DNA of 64,000 bases from Tethya wilhelma (lineage: Eukaryota > Porifera > Demospongiae > Tethyida > Tethyidae), in assembly GCA_964030475.1 (NCBI GenBank), contig CAXIPT010000011.1:2631938-2695937 (forward strand). Reading direction: 5' to 3'. Below the pieces are notes generated by a model. That model had not been told where the DNA came from. It ran no database searches and was given only the letters and a program-made list of their open reading frames with translations. A program made the translations under genes and the position numbers. Below, piece after piece: positions 54,955 through 64,000 of this stretch. The first letter of the stretch is position 1, and each line of letters begins with the position of its first letter.

Positions 54955-57701
54955 AAAACAAAAGTGGAGATTCTACAGAACGACCAGGTGANTTCATTCA
55001 TGATGTTAAAACACTCCGTGAACCTGCAGTAATTTTGTGTTATGATCATCAGTTTGATGATTTGGTTCGATTTTACACAGAAAGTGATGAATTTGGTATA
55101 ATGACAATCGATCCTACTTTTTTGTTGGTAATTTTGATGTAGAGGAAGTAATAATTGTCTGGACAGTTTTTTTTACTGCACCAATTTACTTCAAGTTCGC
55201 CGAAACTGGAGATATTGATATAGCACTGGTGCATACTTCAGGCATACCTCTCACACATACCCCACAAATAGCAGCTTGTAGTCCTACACATGTAGATTCA
55301 CATGCAATATTATTGTGACCCTTGGTCAAGCTATTCCCGGACATTTACATGCATTGTCAGACAAGGGTAGAAATTCGCAAGAGAGAATTGGCTAAGGCGC
55401 AAGTAATACCACAACTAGACTCTCTTGCTTGCACTCTGCAGCCAACCAGACATTCAGCCCTCTACTTGTACTACTGAGATCAGAAAGGGTTAAACAAAAA
55501 CCGGACGCTGGACACAAATTTCTGGACAGCACGCAATCAAATAAGCTCGGATAAGCTCTATCCTGTGTGTGTAGGACTTCTTATCTGTGCACTAGATTTG
55601 TTGATAGTTACCCTTCAATATTATCAGGTAGGACAGGCATCAGCAGGTTCAGTGTGGCCAGTCTGGAAATATATGCCGTCCGGTTATTAATACTCTCCTC
55701 TAACTGTTGTTACCTACTGACATTTACTGCTGCAGTCTAAGAGAAATGGGAAGCCCCCCGTATTTATTGGTCCCATACTTGTTCATTATCGTAAAACATT
55801 TGCCACATACCTTCACTTTACCTCCTCTCTGGTTGGTTTGCGTCGAGAATTGACAAATGTATGATGTTTTGGAACTGATGGAGAAACTGCACTGATTGAT
55901 GCTTGCAAACAATCGTTTACATCAAGTAATAATTTGATTTGTTCAATCCACGTTCGTAGGAATATAACCGCTAAATTGCAAGAGTTGCAGATTAGTGAAC
56001 ACACGAAGAAAATGATTGAAGAAGATATATTTGGCAAGTCAGTATCATCGAAGGACTTGTTGATGCTACAAGTGAAGCTATGTTCAATCAGCTATTAGAT
56101 GTCATGACAGAAAAGTGGTCTCAGCTAGACTCGTCTGAAGATGGGCCTTTGCATACATTTGTTCGTTGGTTCAAGCGTTACAAGTGCGAGACAATCGTTA
56201 CATCTCTCCTTAGACCCATTCGTGAGCAAGCTGGTCTTGGTTGTCCTCCAGAGCCCTTCACAACAAATGCTAGTGAAAGTATTAATGCAATGTTGAAAAA
56301 CAAGGTGGAATATAAGCGGAGTGATCTTCCAATTTTAGTGAAGAAATTAAAAGAAGTCATTGATGAGCAAGAAGAAGAGTTGTCACGTAGTATCATTGGC
56401 AGGGGTAAGTACAAAATCCGTCCTGGTTTCAGGAAGTTTGAGCTAAGTGAAAGTGAATGTTTTTCGCTGAGTGAGGATGCCAGGAAAAAGCATCTTCAAA
56501 GGTTTTTGTGTGTACAAGTTTGGGATCGATGTATTGAAGAAACAACCGTTGAAGCCTGTGACAGAGAAAAATATTCTATACCGACAGTGAACCCTGGTTC
56601 ACTTTATCGAAGGACAGGCAAAGGTGTTTGTCGTCAGTTGTTTCCAACTAATAAATCAACTACATCAAATGATGTGTCTCAGCCATTACCATGTATGTCT
56701 ATATCAGTGGACAGCTTTGCAGATCAAGTGACGATTCCTTTATCTGCTCTAAACGGTATATGGGAAAAAGCATATGATCTTTCAAATGACCTTGAGGCTA
56801 TTGCACAAGCACCTGGCTGTAGTAATACATATGTAGTCAAGAGCTCATCTGGATAGCGACCACATTTTGTGACCTCTAAACCCAGTGGACAATACTGTTG
56901 TGATGAAAACTGTGGAAATTTTAAGTCACTCGGTGTATGTTCTCACAGTGTTGCGGTAGCTGAGAAAAGTGCCAAACTAAATGGATTTGTAGACTGGTTA
57001 ATTAAATCGAAAAAGAAGACAAACATCATGAACTTGGTGTTAACTGGAATGCCAAGTGGAAGGGGACGAAAAAGAGGAGTTCCACCCAGAAAAAGGAAGA
57101 AAGTCAATACTGAAGCCACATCACGCACTCCAGCTAGTAGTTTGTTACAGGTTGCTTTTCAGCAAAAGCACAGTTCGAGTTTTCAGCAAAATGCAGAAAC
57201 TGCTATGCAATGATTAGTTTCAGTTTCATCAGATCAGGTTCCGTCACATGTCCACTCAATGACAAATGCAAATCTTGTTCCGAGGCTGTCTTCTGGTGGA
57301 TCAATCCCAAGTCAACCCTCTCAGAATCATCAAGTACCGTCTCATCCTCCACCATTGGTGCACTACTCACCAAGCTTTACTGATTCAAACACTCCTTTTG
57401 AACTTTGTTTTGTGTCGGGAAATATCAAAGTGTGTCGAGGGTGTAGGCAGAAATATCCCAAACCAGCAATACCTCCTGATGATTTATGTGTGCGCCACAA
57501 AGAATGGCAGGAATTTTTCCTACAGGAAGTGCAAATACACAAACTCGTTTTGGAAATGTTTACTACCATGTAAACATTCCATACATCCTGTCTAGATGCC
57601 CAACATTCTCATCAGACCTGCTTGTAATTCCTCCAAAAATTGCTGTCCAACTACTCCCTGTACACACAGAGCTTCTAAAAGAAAGAATAAACAGATACTA
57701 A
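54955..57701 (+). pseudogene. MULE-type transposase-like gene with SWIM zinc finger
   Basis: Starts upstream of an N at 54992: REPAVILCYDHQFDDLVRFY, GIMTIDPTF (first Asp), GNFDV. A TA-flanked insert lies at 55142-55700. It resumes HLLLQSKRNGKPPVFIGPIL, FATYLHFTSSLVGLRREL, FGTDGETALIDACKQSF (second Asp) and CSIHVRRNITAKLQE (the C-x2-H motif of MULEs). The long frame 56080-56856 gives WFKRYKCETIVTSLLRPIRE, FTTNASESINAMLKNKVEY (conserved Glu region) and IIGRGKYKIRPGFR. After a stop at 56854 a SWIM-type finger follows (YCCDENC...GVCSHSVAV), then basic RGRKRGVPPRKRKKVNTE, and from 57400 FVSGNIKVCRGCRQKYPKPA, DLCVRHKEWQEFF, ending near 57701 (LLPVHTELLKERINRY). Few lesions: shifts near 55120, 55860, 56050 and 57530, stops near 55710 and 56854. 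It could be a young transposon or a domesticated gene. Confidence 0.8.
55142..55700. mobile_element. TA-flanked MITE inside the MULE-type gene
   Basis: Left end GAGGAAGTAATAATTGTCTG, right end (inverted) GAGGAGAGTATTAATAACCG: imperfect TIRs of about 25 bp continuing GGAC on both. Flanks are TA (55140-55141 and 55701-55702). Removing it joins GNFDV to TVVTY in frame. 559 bp, no coding. Ends differ from the gamma and pogo families. Confidence 0.8.
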
Positions 57702-57889
57702 CTGCAATTTTTATTTCATGACTGTAATCTTTATTTCATTGTACAAACTAAAATTAATAATATTTATTAAAAGTTGTGAAATTGGTAAAAATCGTCTAGT
57801 CATCACTCCAGTACTCCAGTCCAGTACTCCATTCCAGTAATCCACTCCACCGACTCCACTCCACCCAATTCAGACACCCAAAAGCGACT
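57702..57889. other. Short tandem blocks tccagtactcca / tccactcca
   Basis: Imperfect 8-12 bp repeats at about 57805-57870 between the MULE-type gene and alpha copy 7. Confidence 0.5.
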
Positions 57890-58210
57890 GTCCCCGAAGA
57901 AACCAAGTTTGTTCGTTCAAGAATCTTTTTCTAAAAGTGAATGGTCTCTGAGTAAAGTTGAACCAAGATAGAAGAAGAATAAGAAGAAGATGGAGAAAAT
58001 TGGAGGTTTGGCATATTTTAGTTTGGTACTTTAGCGATGGTTTTAGGCCATGTTTTAGGGATCATTAGAAAGAGAAAGAGCTAAATAGTAGGTTAACAAG
58101 CCTTTTAGTGCCAAGCGCTCAGTTTTTGCAGTTATTCGCGTGAACATTTGTATTGCGCTAATGGGCCATCCGTGCCATTCCTATGTACGCAGTACTACCG
58201 TACTGGGAAT
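57890..58210 (-). mobile_element. Hairpin-end repeat family alpha, copy 7
   Basis: From gaagaaaccaagtttgttcg to cgcagtactaccgtactggg and AAT at 58210. The next bases (accaactggtgatggtttaa) are Harbinger H3 transposase codons, so the fixed end again abuts a Harbinger gene. Confidence 0.9.
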
Positions 58211-58549
58211 ACCAACTGGTGATGGTTTAAGAGAAGTGATATGTAGATTCGAGGTCAAGCATGGTTTCCCTTAGTGTGCTGGTGTGGTCGATGGCTCTCA
58301 CATCCCCATTATATCACCTGAAGAGTGCCCAGCTGATTATTACAACCGCAAAGGGTTTCACTCTATTCTGTTGCAAGGCACAGTGGACAGTCAGGACACT
58401 TTATTGACATCAATGTTGGGTGGCCTGGTCGGGTACATGATGCTCGTGTATTTTCTAACTCCAGTTTGTACAACAAAGGGCAAAACAAGCAGCTATTTCC
58501 TTCATGTACTAGTAGAATTTGTGGAGTGGACATACCAATTGTTGTGCTA

Positions 58550-59234
58550 CTCAGTGTTGTTAAGGCTGCCTCAACTTTTAAAATAGCCTAAAAATGTACA
58601 ATTTGTAGTTTGGATATCTCTTCAGGAATTTATTATATTCACCAAAACCTTACATCCATTGATTGTTTGATCAATGATAGAAAATATTTTCAATATCATG
58701 TGACCTGCAGGGGTGGGACAGGATGATGTCCTCTTTGTAAGACCTTAATGCAAAGATGCAGAGCTGGATATTTATTTTCACAATGTCGTATTTTGTCAGA
58801 ATATTGTATTTATCTTCAAGATTTTGAATCTGCTTGGAAATTTGGTCTTACAAACTTTATTAGGTAGAAACAGAAATAGGCCTATTTCTAAATATTGCAC
58901 GCCTAATTATATATGCGTATTGATTATTTCTAATTAATGATCAGTACCCCAGTTTCCGGGCAGATCTAATATTTTATGGTTAAGATGTACTAGATAAGGG
59001 GAATAATGCCTCTTCAAATAAACATTCAGCTCTGCATTCACAAAAGTATGTATTTTTGTCTGTAGCCACGCCCAAAAGTGTTATTTCATTTTCATTTTCA
59101 CAATTTATATCCAATACAATAAAAATACGATGTTTGGTCTTCTAGTCACCAAGTATAGTTAAAACACGAAGGGGTAAACCTTTAATTATGTCCTTAACTT
59201 CCTTAAAATTTGAGGCATCCTTAACTACACTGAG
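58550..59234 (-). mobile_element. Family gamma TA-MITE, copy 3
   Basis: 685 bp. Left CTCAGTGTTGTTAAGGCTG, right (inverted) CTCAGTGTAGTTAAGGATG. TA at 58548-58549 and 59235-59236. Its right end, read inverted, matches the left end of copy 4 for over 100 bp (acataattaaa, accccttcgtgttttaac), so the two are in opposite orientation. Confidence 0.9.
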
Positions 59235-59314
59235 TAAGAGACCTTGCTACCATGGCTGATGAAAGCATACCCAGACAATGGTGGTTTGTCCTCCCAGCAA
59301 AAAACTTTTAACTA

Positions 59315-60027
59315 CTCAGTGTAGTTAAGGCTGGCTCAAATGTTAAGGAAAGTTAAGGACCTAATTAAAAGTCAACCCCTTCGTGTTTTTAACTATTGTA
59401 TGGAATTAGAATACCAAACTTGGTGTTGATCGTATTTTTATGGTGTTCTAAAAAATTTTTGAAAATGAAAGTCAACTGATGTTTGTGGGCGGGGCTAGAT
59501 CCAAAAATACATACTTTTGAAAATGAGGGATAGCAATGCTCATTGGAGCGGGGTAATTTTTCACTTTTCCAGTAGTGTTTAACCACAAGATATTGGATCT
59601 GCCCAGAAAAAAGGGTACCCATTGTTCATTAGTGAGATATTATCAATACGCATATATAATTAGGTGTGCAATATACAAAAATATTGTATTTCTTTGGATA
59701 TCTGCTTAATAATATATCGAGGACCTTTTTTCCAGGCAGATTCAATATTTTAGTGAAAAACACAACATATATACAAAATATGACATTCTGATAACCACCC
59801 TTGCTATCCCTCCTTTTTGCTTAAAGGTTTTACAAAGCGGCCACCCTCTAGCTCCACCCCCAAATGTAACATGACACTAACACTTATAGAAGTTGTCAAT
59901 CAGTGGCCAATTAATCATTACACGTTAAGTTCTAGCAAATATGTGATGTTCTTGCAAAAATATTCAAGCCACAAAATCCTTATTTTTCTACTGTTTAAAA
60001 AACTAAGGCAGCCTTAACTACACTGAG
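59315..60027 (+). mobile_element. Family gamma TA-MITE, copy 4
   Basis: 713 bp. Left CTCAGTGTAGTTAAGGCTG, right (inverted) CTCAGTGTAGTTAAGGCTG, a perfect 19-bp match. TA at 59313-59314 and 60028-60029. Contains gtgggcggggctagatcc. No ORF. Confidence 0.9.
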
Positions 60028-60335
60028 TATAACCTTAGCAAGACAAGAGTAGTCGAAGAGCATGCCTATGGTAGGCTAAAAGGTCGTTGGTGGTGTCTAC
60101 AAAAGAGATTACATATTGATCTCAAAATTGCCCCTTGCATTGTGTCAGCGTGCTGTTTTGCATAACATTTGTGAAACACATAATGATACTTTTATCGAAG
60201 AGTGGATGAGTGATACAAACCAGCAAGTTTTTTCTTCCACCCCACCAAACGATACCTCTAATACTGCTGATGTAGCCTTAGCAAAAAATATACAAAGGGC
60301 TTTAACTACATACTTTAGCCAGCAAAGTCCGTAGA

Positions 60336-60737
60336 CAGCTATATACATGTACATGTACAATATGAATAAATTTGTATTACCTTGTGCTATGTATAATATT
60401 GACTGTTCAAAATTAATAAATGCATACCTAAGTATACATTTAACAGTATATACATGTAATACATCATTAGGTGGCTCAAACATACTGAGTATGGCATACA
60501 CACACACACACACACACACACACAAATAGATAGACACGTTTCCTTCTTCTTGATCTCAAGAGAATTATTAAGCAGGTATGTAGTTTGTTGTCGTGATAGT
60601 TATACGTGTAAATGTCAATATTGTGTCTCGTGATAATGTTGATAATAACTGGAGCCCCGATTCATCTGGCCAAGTATCTGCATGATTCGAAACTTCCTTT
60701 TGCCTTCTTTCTTCAATGTATGGCTGACATCTGGTAG
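60336..60737 (-). pseudogene. Harbinger H3 intergenic spacer and Myb-like C-terminal relic
   Basis: Same spacer as in H1 and H2 (acagctatatacatgtacat, a (CA)n tract at 60499-60524), followed on minus by the end of the Myb-like coiled-coil (EERRQKE) near 60720-60690 with the next codons deleted. Homology to H1 stops at about 60720, before the delta element. Confidence 0.65.
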
Positions 60738-61101
60738 CAGTGGTGGATCCAGAGGGGTTCCTGGGCTTCCATGGAAGCCCACTTTCAGCTGAAACCTCGC
60801 ATTGAAATTAACTGTGAAGACTGGAAAAGTGCTTGCTGGAAACCCCCTTTCAACTTAAAACTAACAAAAGCAACTAAAAATCACACTAAATAGCAGTCTC
60901 TTGTGAAAGATAATATAGTTTCTGTCTTTTTCTTGCCGTTTTTTCGCCATTTAGACATTGTTCTGGCAAAATATAAGCTGCTAGCACGCTATAGGGGCGG
61001 GGCTATATGACCAGAAGTGAGCGTGGCTAAGCTAAAAATTTTCACGCGCTTCGCGCGCATTCATTGGAAAAAACCTATTCAAAATCTTAGATCCGCCACT
61101 G
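60738..61101. mobile_element. Family delta element, copy 2
   Basis: Left CAGTGGTGGATCCAGAGG, right (inverted) CAGTGGCGGATCTAAG. Perfect 5-bp duplication GGTAG at 60733-60737 and 61102-61106. Interior differs strongly from copy 1 but shares a ggcggggct / cgcgcttcgcgcgcattc type end. 364 bp, no coding. Confidence 0.85.
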
Positions 61102-61106
61102 GGTAG

Positions 61107-61931
61107 ATCATCAGAGTCATTCTCCTATCTTCTTCAGACTCACTATCAACAACCTAAGTAATAAAAATAGAAGTAAAAGCAACAATGAAAATATTTTACA
61201 ACTTGCATTTGCTTTCAACTTGTCTTCAGCTACAATATATATAGGAGCTCGGGCATTTTTGCCAGCCACTGAAGAGGCAGACCACTTGTATGACATCGAT
61301 AATTCGGGAACAGCAAGGGACTTGCTTCCACCACCTGATGGCTGAAGGATTTTAAACCTGAATAATGGGTCGTGGTCCATTGGAATGGAAAATACACAAC
61401 GTATTTCATCCATTATGTCATCTTCTGACATAGCTGACGTAAGACGAATCTTTCCAATCAAACTGTTTGCTGCAAGATAGTCACGGGTGGCTTGCTTGTG
61501 TGGTATCTTAATTAGACCTTCTTCATCAAAAAATGACTTTGGAAGACAAATAATGTCCTGGTCATAAGTAAACAGTCTCTCCACAGTTTTACTGCCAGAC
61601 CCTTTCCTCCCTGCAAGGAACGCTGATGGTAAAGTTGTTGTTCCACCACATTTCTTTTTCCTATTAAAGGCATAGGAAAGAAATTTAGCTATTGATTTCC
61701 TAATGAAGTGCACTGAAACAGTTTACAGTTAAAATACTTTTTTTTTGCAGGAAGTGGCTGAGCATGAGACGGCCCCGGGTTGTTGTGCCAATCTGGCTGA
61801 AAATCATCGTCGTCATCATCATCATCAGAATTCCCTTGAGTAGATAGCTTGAATTTTGAAAGGACTTTGTTAAAAGCTCCAGAGAGCGCCTTTTCAAGAC
61901 TGTTTTCTTTGGCTCTTTTCTCTCTAGACAT
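61107..61931 (-). CDS. Uncharacterised gene resembling the region before HECT in G2E3-like proteins
   Basis: Exon 1 from 61931: MSREKRAKENSLEKALSGAF, an Asp run (eight D), then PDWHNNPGPSHAQPLPAKKK. A donor GTATTTTAAC follows at about 61737, with an acceptor probably at TTTCAG (61727) or TTTAATAG (about 61659). Exon 2: TTTLPSAFLAGRKGSGSKTV, DQDIICLPKSFFDEEGLIKI, NSLIGKIRLTSAMSEDDIMD, EIRCVFSIPMDHDPLFRFKI, LQPSGGGSKSLAVPELSMSY, APIYIVAEDKL, to about 61195. After an intron, VVDSESEEDRR (61152-61120) begins a further exon that runs into delta copy 2 at 61106. From memory, the LIGKIRL...EIRSVF...LQP.GGGSKSL block precedes HECT domains in many sponge and cnidarian proteins. No HECT domain is present here, so the gene is probably truncated. 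Confidence 0.55.
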
Positions 61932-62084
61932 TTTGCTCAGCTATACTCTGCACATGGCACGCACGGTGGTCTAAACGTGTCACGTGATTGGGAGTAAAGT
62001 TAAGTGTGGAAATGGTCGTCACAAAAACTAACATTTGAACTATATAGCTAAAATATAAAAACATGCAGTGGCATAGCTCGTAAA

Positions 62085-62575
62085 AAATCGGTGATATTTC
62101 AGTAAAAAGTAATGATATTTAGTAAAAGACAGTGATATTTAGTAAAAAGTAGTGATATTTAGTAAAATGCAGTGATATTTAATAAAAAGCAGTGATATTT
62201 AGTAAAAAGCAGTAATATTTAGTAAAATGCAACGATTTTTAGTAAAAGGCAGTGATATTTCAGTAAAAAGTAATGATATTAGTAAAAGACAGTGATATTT
62301 AGTAAAAAGCAGTGATATTTAGTAAAAAGCAGTTATATTTAGTAAAAAGCAGTAATACTTATTAAAAAGTATTCATACTTAGTAAAAGCAGTAATATTTA
62401 ATAAAAAACAGTGATAATTAGTAAAATCAGTGATCTTTAGTAAAATGCAATAATAAATTTAAAAAATACAGTGCTATTTAGTATAATGCAGAGATATTTA
62501 ATAAAAAGCAGTGATATTTAATAAAAAGCAATGATCTTTAGTAAAAGACTGACATTTAGTTAAAAGCAGCCAGTT
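62085..62575. repeat. Minisatellite, 20-bp unit agtgatatttagtaaaaagc
   Basis: About 24 imperfect copies of the unit with single-base changes and small indels (gtaaaatgcag, taaaagacag, gtaatattt). Borders near 62088 and 62572. Not coding. Confidence 0.9.
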
Positions 62576-62614
62576 TACACTGCATGCTTAAAATTGGAGT
62601 TTTGAGACAAATGG

Positions 62615-62934
62615 CACTCCATATGAAGACAAAGAAACCACGTATATTTGTTTAAGAATTAGCTTCTGAAAGTGAGCACTTTTTTGAGAAAAGTCCTATC
62701 AAGATATAAGAAGAAAAAGGAGAAAATTGGAGGTTTGGCATATTTTATTATGGTACCTTAGTGATGATGTTAGGCCATGTTTTGGGTTTGTTGGAAACAT
62801 TATGAGCTAAGTAGTGTTAGAAGCCTTTTAGTGTCAAGCACTCATTTTTTAAAGAGTTATTTGCGTGAAAATTTGTATTGTGCTAATGGCCATCCGTGCC
62901 ATTCCTATGTACCCAGTACTACCATACTGGGAAT
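62615..62934 (-). mobile_element. Hairpin-end repeat family alpha, copy 8
   Basis: From gaagacaaagaaacca to cccagtactaccatactggg and AAT at 62934. One mismatch breaks the stem symmetry. Distal end fades near 62615. Confidence 0.85.
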
Positions 62935-63069
62935 GATTAATATAGTGTTTGTTATAAATATAGCCTACAAAGTGTTAAAATTGCTGTGAAGTTCATTGCA
63001 TGCTTGGCCATACCTTTACCATAATCATCCTCAACAAAACAAGCTTGAAACAATATGAGTTGGTGTTTT

Positions 63070-64000
63070 ACCAGCATATTTCTGGTATAACTACAGGCTG
63101 ACGAATAAATAGATGATCCCCAGTATGAATACTGTGGGTCACAAACTCAGTGTCCCAAGTCAGCAGTAGTGAGCATAAACACATCACGATACTCTCAACT
63201 GAGATATTTGATCTTCATTTAGGTCAGTCAGATTCATTCCAATTGGTCCTCCATCCTCTTTACATCTTCAGGAAAGGTCTAGCATACTGTACAGGCACTC
63301 TCCCCTCATTTTCTCTAACTTCACAATCAAGGATCTTGTAGATAGAAAACAATTCACCAAAAACCTGACCTTCCTCTACAACCACAGGGTAATTGCTACA
63401 GAACATCAACAATCGCAGCAGGCACAGCAATTCCACACTCATTGACCAACTCAGCACAAGGTTGAAACAAAAACTGATGACCACTGACTCTGGCTTTAGC
63501 CTTAACCAAACGAGCATGATTAGCAGGAATGCGAGTGGCTTGCTAAAGTCACACTGTCCTATTGTCCTGTGGAGATTCACATGTGTTATTCTGTGTCAAA
63601 AGATCAACTACACCCTGTTCACTTTCAGAAACAACAGATAAACCTGCAAATCTGTCCCCAATAACAACTTCACGGGGGCATTTCTCTGCACCTGCACCAG
63701 AGCTGTAGTTGCATACCCAGGTCGAGTTAGAGACAGTACAACTTGACCTGAAAGGGTTTGCTCCTATCCTCCAGAGGTTGTCAACTTCAGGGTACTATTC
63801 TCAAAATGTGCTTGGGTCACCTCCCTCCACTCCTCCAGGGTCTGGACAGGATCTTGGCTTTTAGCCATTGTTCCTAGAAGAAAATCAAGGTTGGCAATTG
63901 TCATCGGAGAACTAGTATCTACTAATGCTTCAACTAAAACACCCTTCAAACCCACTTCGGCCATAGTAGTTGGACCAAGCCTAACGAGCTCCTTATTCTC
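63070..64000 (-). pseudogene. Ty3/gypsy pol relic: protease to start of reverse transcriptase
   Basis: From 63964: MAEVGLKGVLVEALVDTSSP (aspartic protease; the usual DTGS reads DTSS), then IANLDFLLGTMAKSQDPVQT. In shifted frames: LTRPGYATTALVQVQRNAPV, LLGTDLQVYLL, IPANHARLVKAKARVSGHQF and FQPCAELVNECGIAVPAAIV, then LNEDQISQLR, DVFMLTTADLGH, HSIHTGDHLFIRQPV, which is the region just before the reverse transcriptase. It breaks off near 63070. The 5' part (gag) lies beyond the right edge. Multiple frame changes. Not evidently the same family as the integrase relic at 3.3-4.8 kb. Confidence 0.75.

Larger units (their letters stand above)
58211..60335 (+). pseudogene. Harbinger H3 transposase with two inverted gamma insertions
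   Basis: Host codons start at PTGDGLREVICRFEVKHGFP (stop in place of Gln), then CAGVVDGSHIP, ISPEECPADYYNRKGFHSIL and, frameshifted, NVGWPGRVHDARVF and VDIPIVVL. Gamma copy 3 (58550-59234) follows, then a short host piece (59237-59312) with a small deletion of the AYPLL codons and an intact QQKTFNYN-type stretch, then gamma copy 4 (59315-60027), and then LSKTRVVEEHAYGRLKG in the correct order, KRLHIDLKIAPCIVSACC and the tail THNDTFIEEWMSDTNQQVFS to 60333. Both insertions have TA duplications. The helix-turn-helix half is missing at alpha copy 7. Confidence 0.9.

Noticed and set aside
1..64000. CRISPR array
   Set aside because: All tandem repeats found are contiguous minisatellites or microsatellites without regular unique spacers, and the genome is clearly eukaryotic.

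Overview
This is an AT-rich piece of an animal nuclear genome and almost all of it is transposable-element (TE) material in different states of decay. Introns of about 45-85 nt with GT..AG ends, the mix of TE families, and several protein families I know mainly from sponges and cnidarians suggest a sponge-like (demosponge) genome. That assignment is inference. I saw no bacterial operon logic, no CRISPR array, no rRNA and no intact tRNA gene. I could not run any search, so family names rest on motifs read from the translated sequence.

Layout. 0-5 kb: a DIRS/Ngaro-type relic, then a 5'-truncated Ty3/gypsy relic with RNase H and integrase. 5-10 kb: a hAT-like transposase pseudogene split by a 1.48-kb long-TIR element, then a piggyBac-like pseudogene. 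10-20 kb: small inverted-repeat elements, a gag-like ORF pair, a tRNA-derived SINE and a minisatellite. 20-24 kb: a RecQ-like helicase relic facing a DUF6589-like relic tail to tail. 24-26 kb: an internally deleted pogo/Tigger element inside another repeat. 26-34 kb: MITEs, foldbacks and a second RecQ-like relic. 34-37.4 kb: a P-element-like transposase relic with introns, facing a second ORF tail to tail. 38-41 kb: a degenerate non-LTR retrotransposon. 41-50.5 kb: two unrecognised lineage-specific genes and a 1,496-bp inverted duplication whose ends lie at undetermined bases. 44.5-48 kb, 50.6-52 kb and 58.2-60.7 kb: three Harbinger copies, each with a Myb-like gene facing a DDE transposase. 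53.4-57.7 kb: a multi-exon gene head to head with a MULE-type transposase gene. 61-64 kb: a gene related to the pre-HECT region of G2E3-like proteins, a minisatellite and a Ty3/gypsy protease relic.

The main value of the window is a clear record of nested insertion. Because the host sequences are coding, removing an insert and one copy of its target duplication restores the frame. This fixes element ends and target-site duplications (TSDs): 9 bp for the long-TIR element in the hAT gene; TA for the pogo derivative, for two inverted copies in one Harbinger transposase and for an insert in the MULE gene; 5 bp for a CAGTGGCGG family; 4 bp for an AACAGGATCC family. The most abundant repeat (eight copies) has one fixed end, a perfect 8-bp stem hairpin, and a ragged other end.

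How genes might work together: Harbinger transposase with its Myb-like partner is an established two-protein system. RecQ-like with DUF6589-like, P-transposase with its convergent ORF, and MULE transposase with its head-to-head neighbour are candidate pairs seen here only by position. Most ORFs carry stops or frameshifts, so this is mainly a fossil landscape; genes with the best reading frames are those at 41.2 kb, 48.7 kb, 53.4-57.7 kb and 61.1-61.9 kb.
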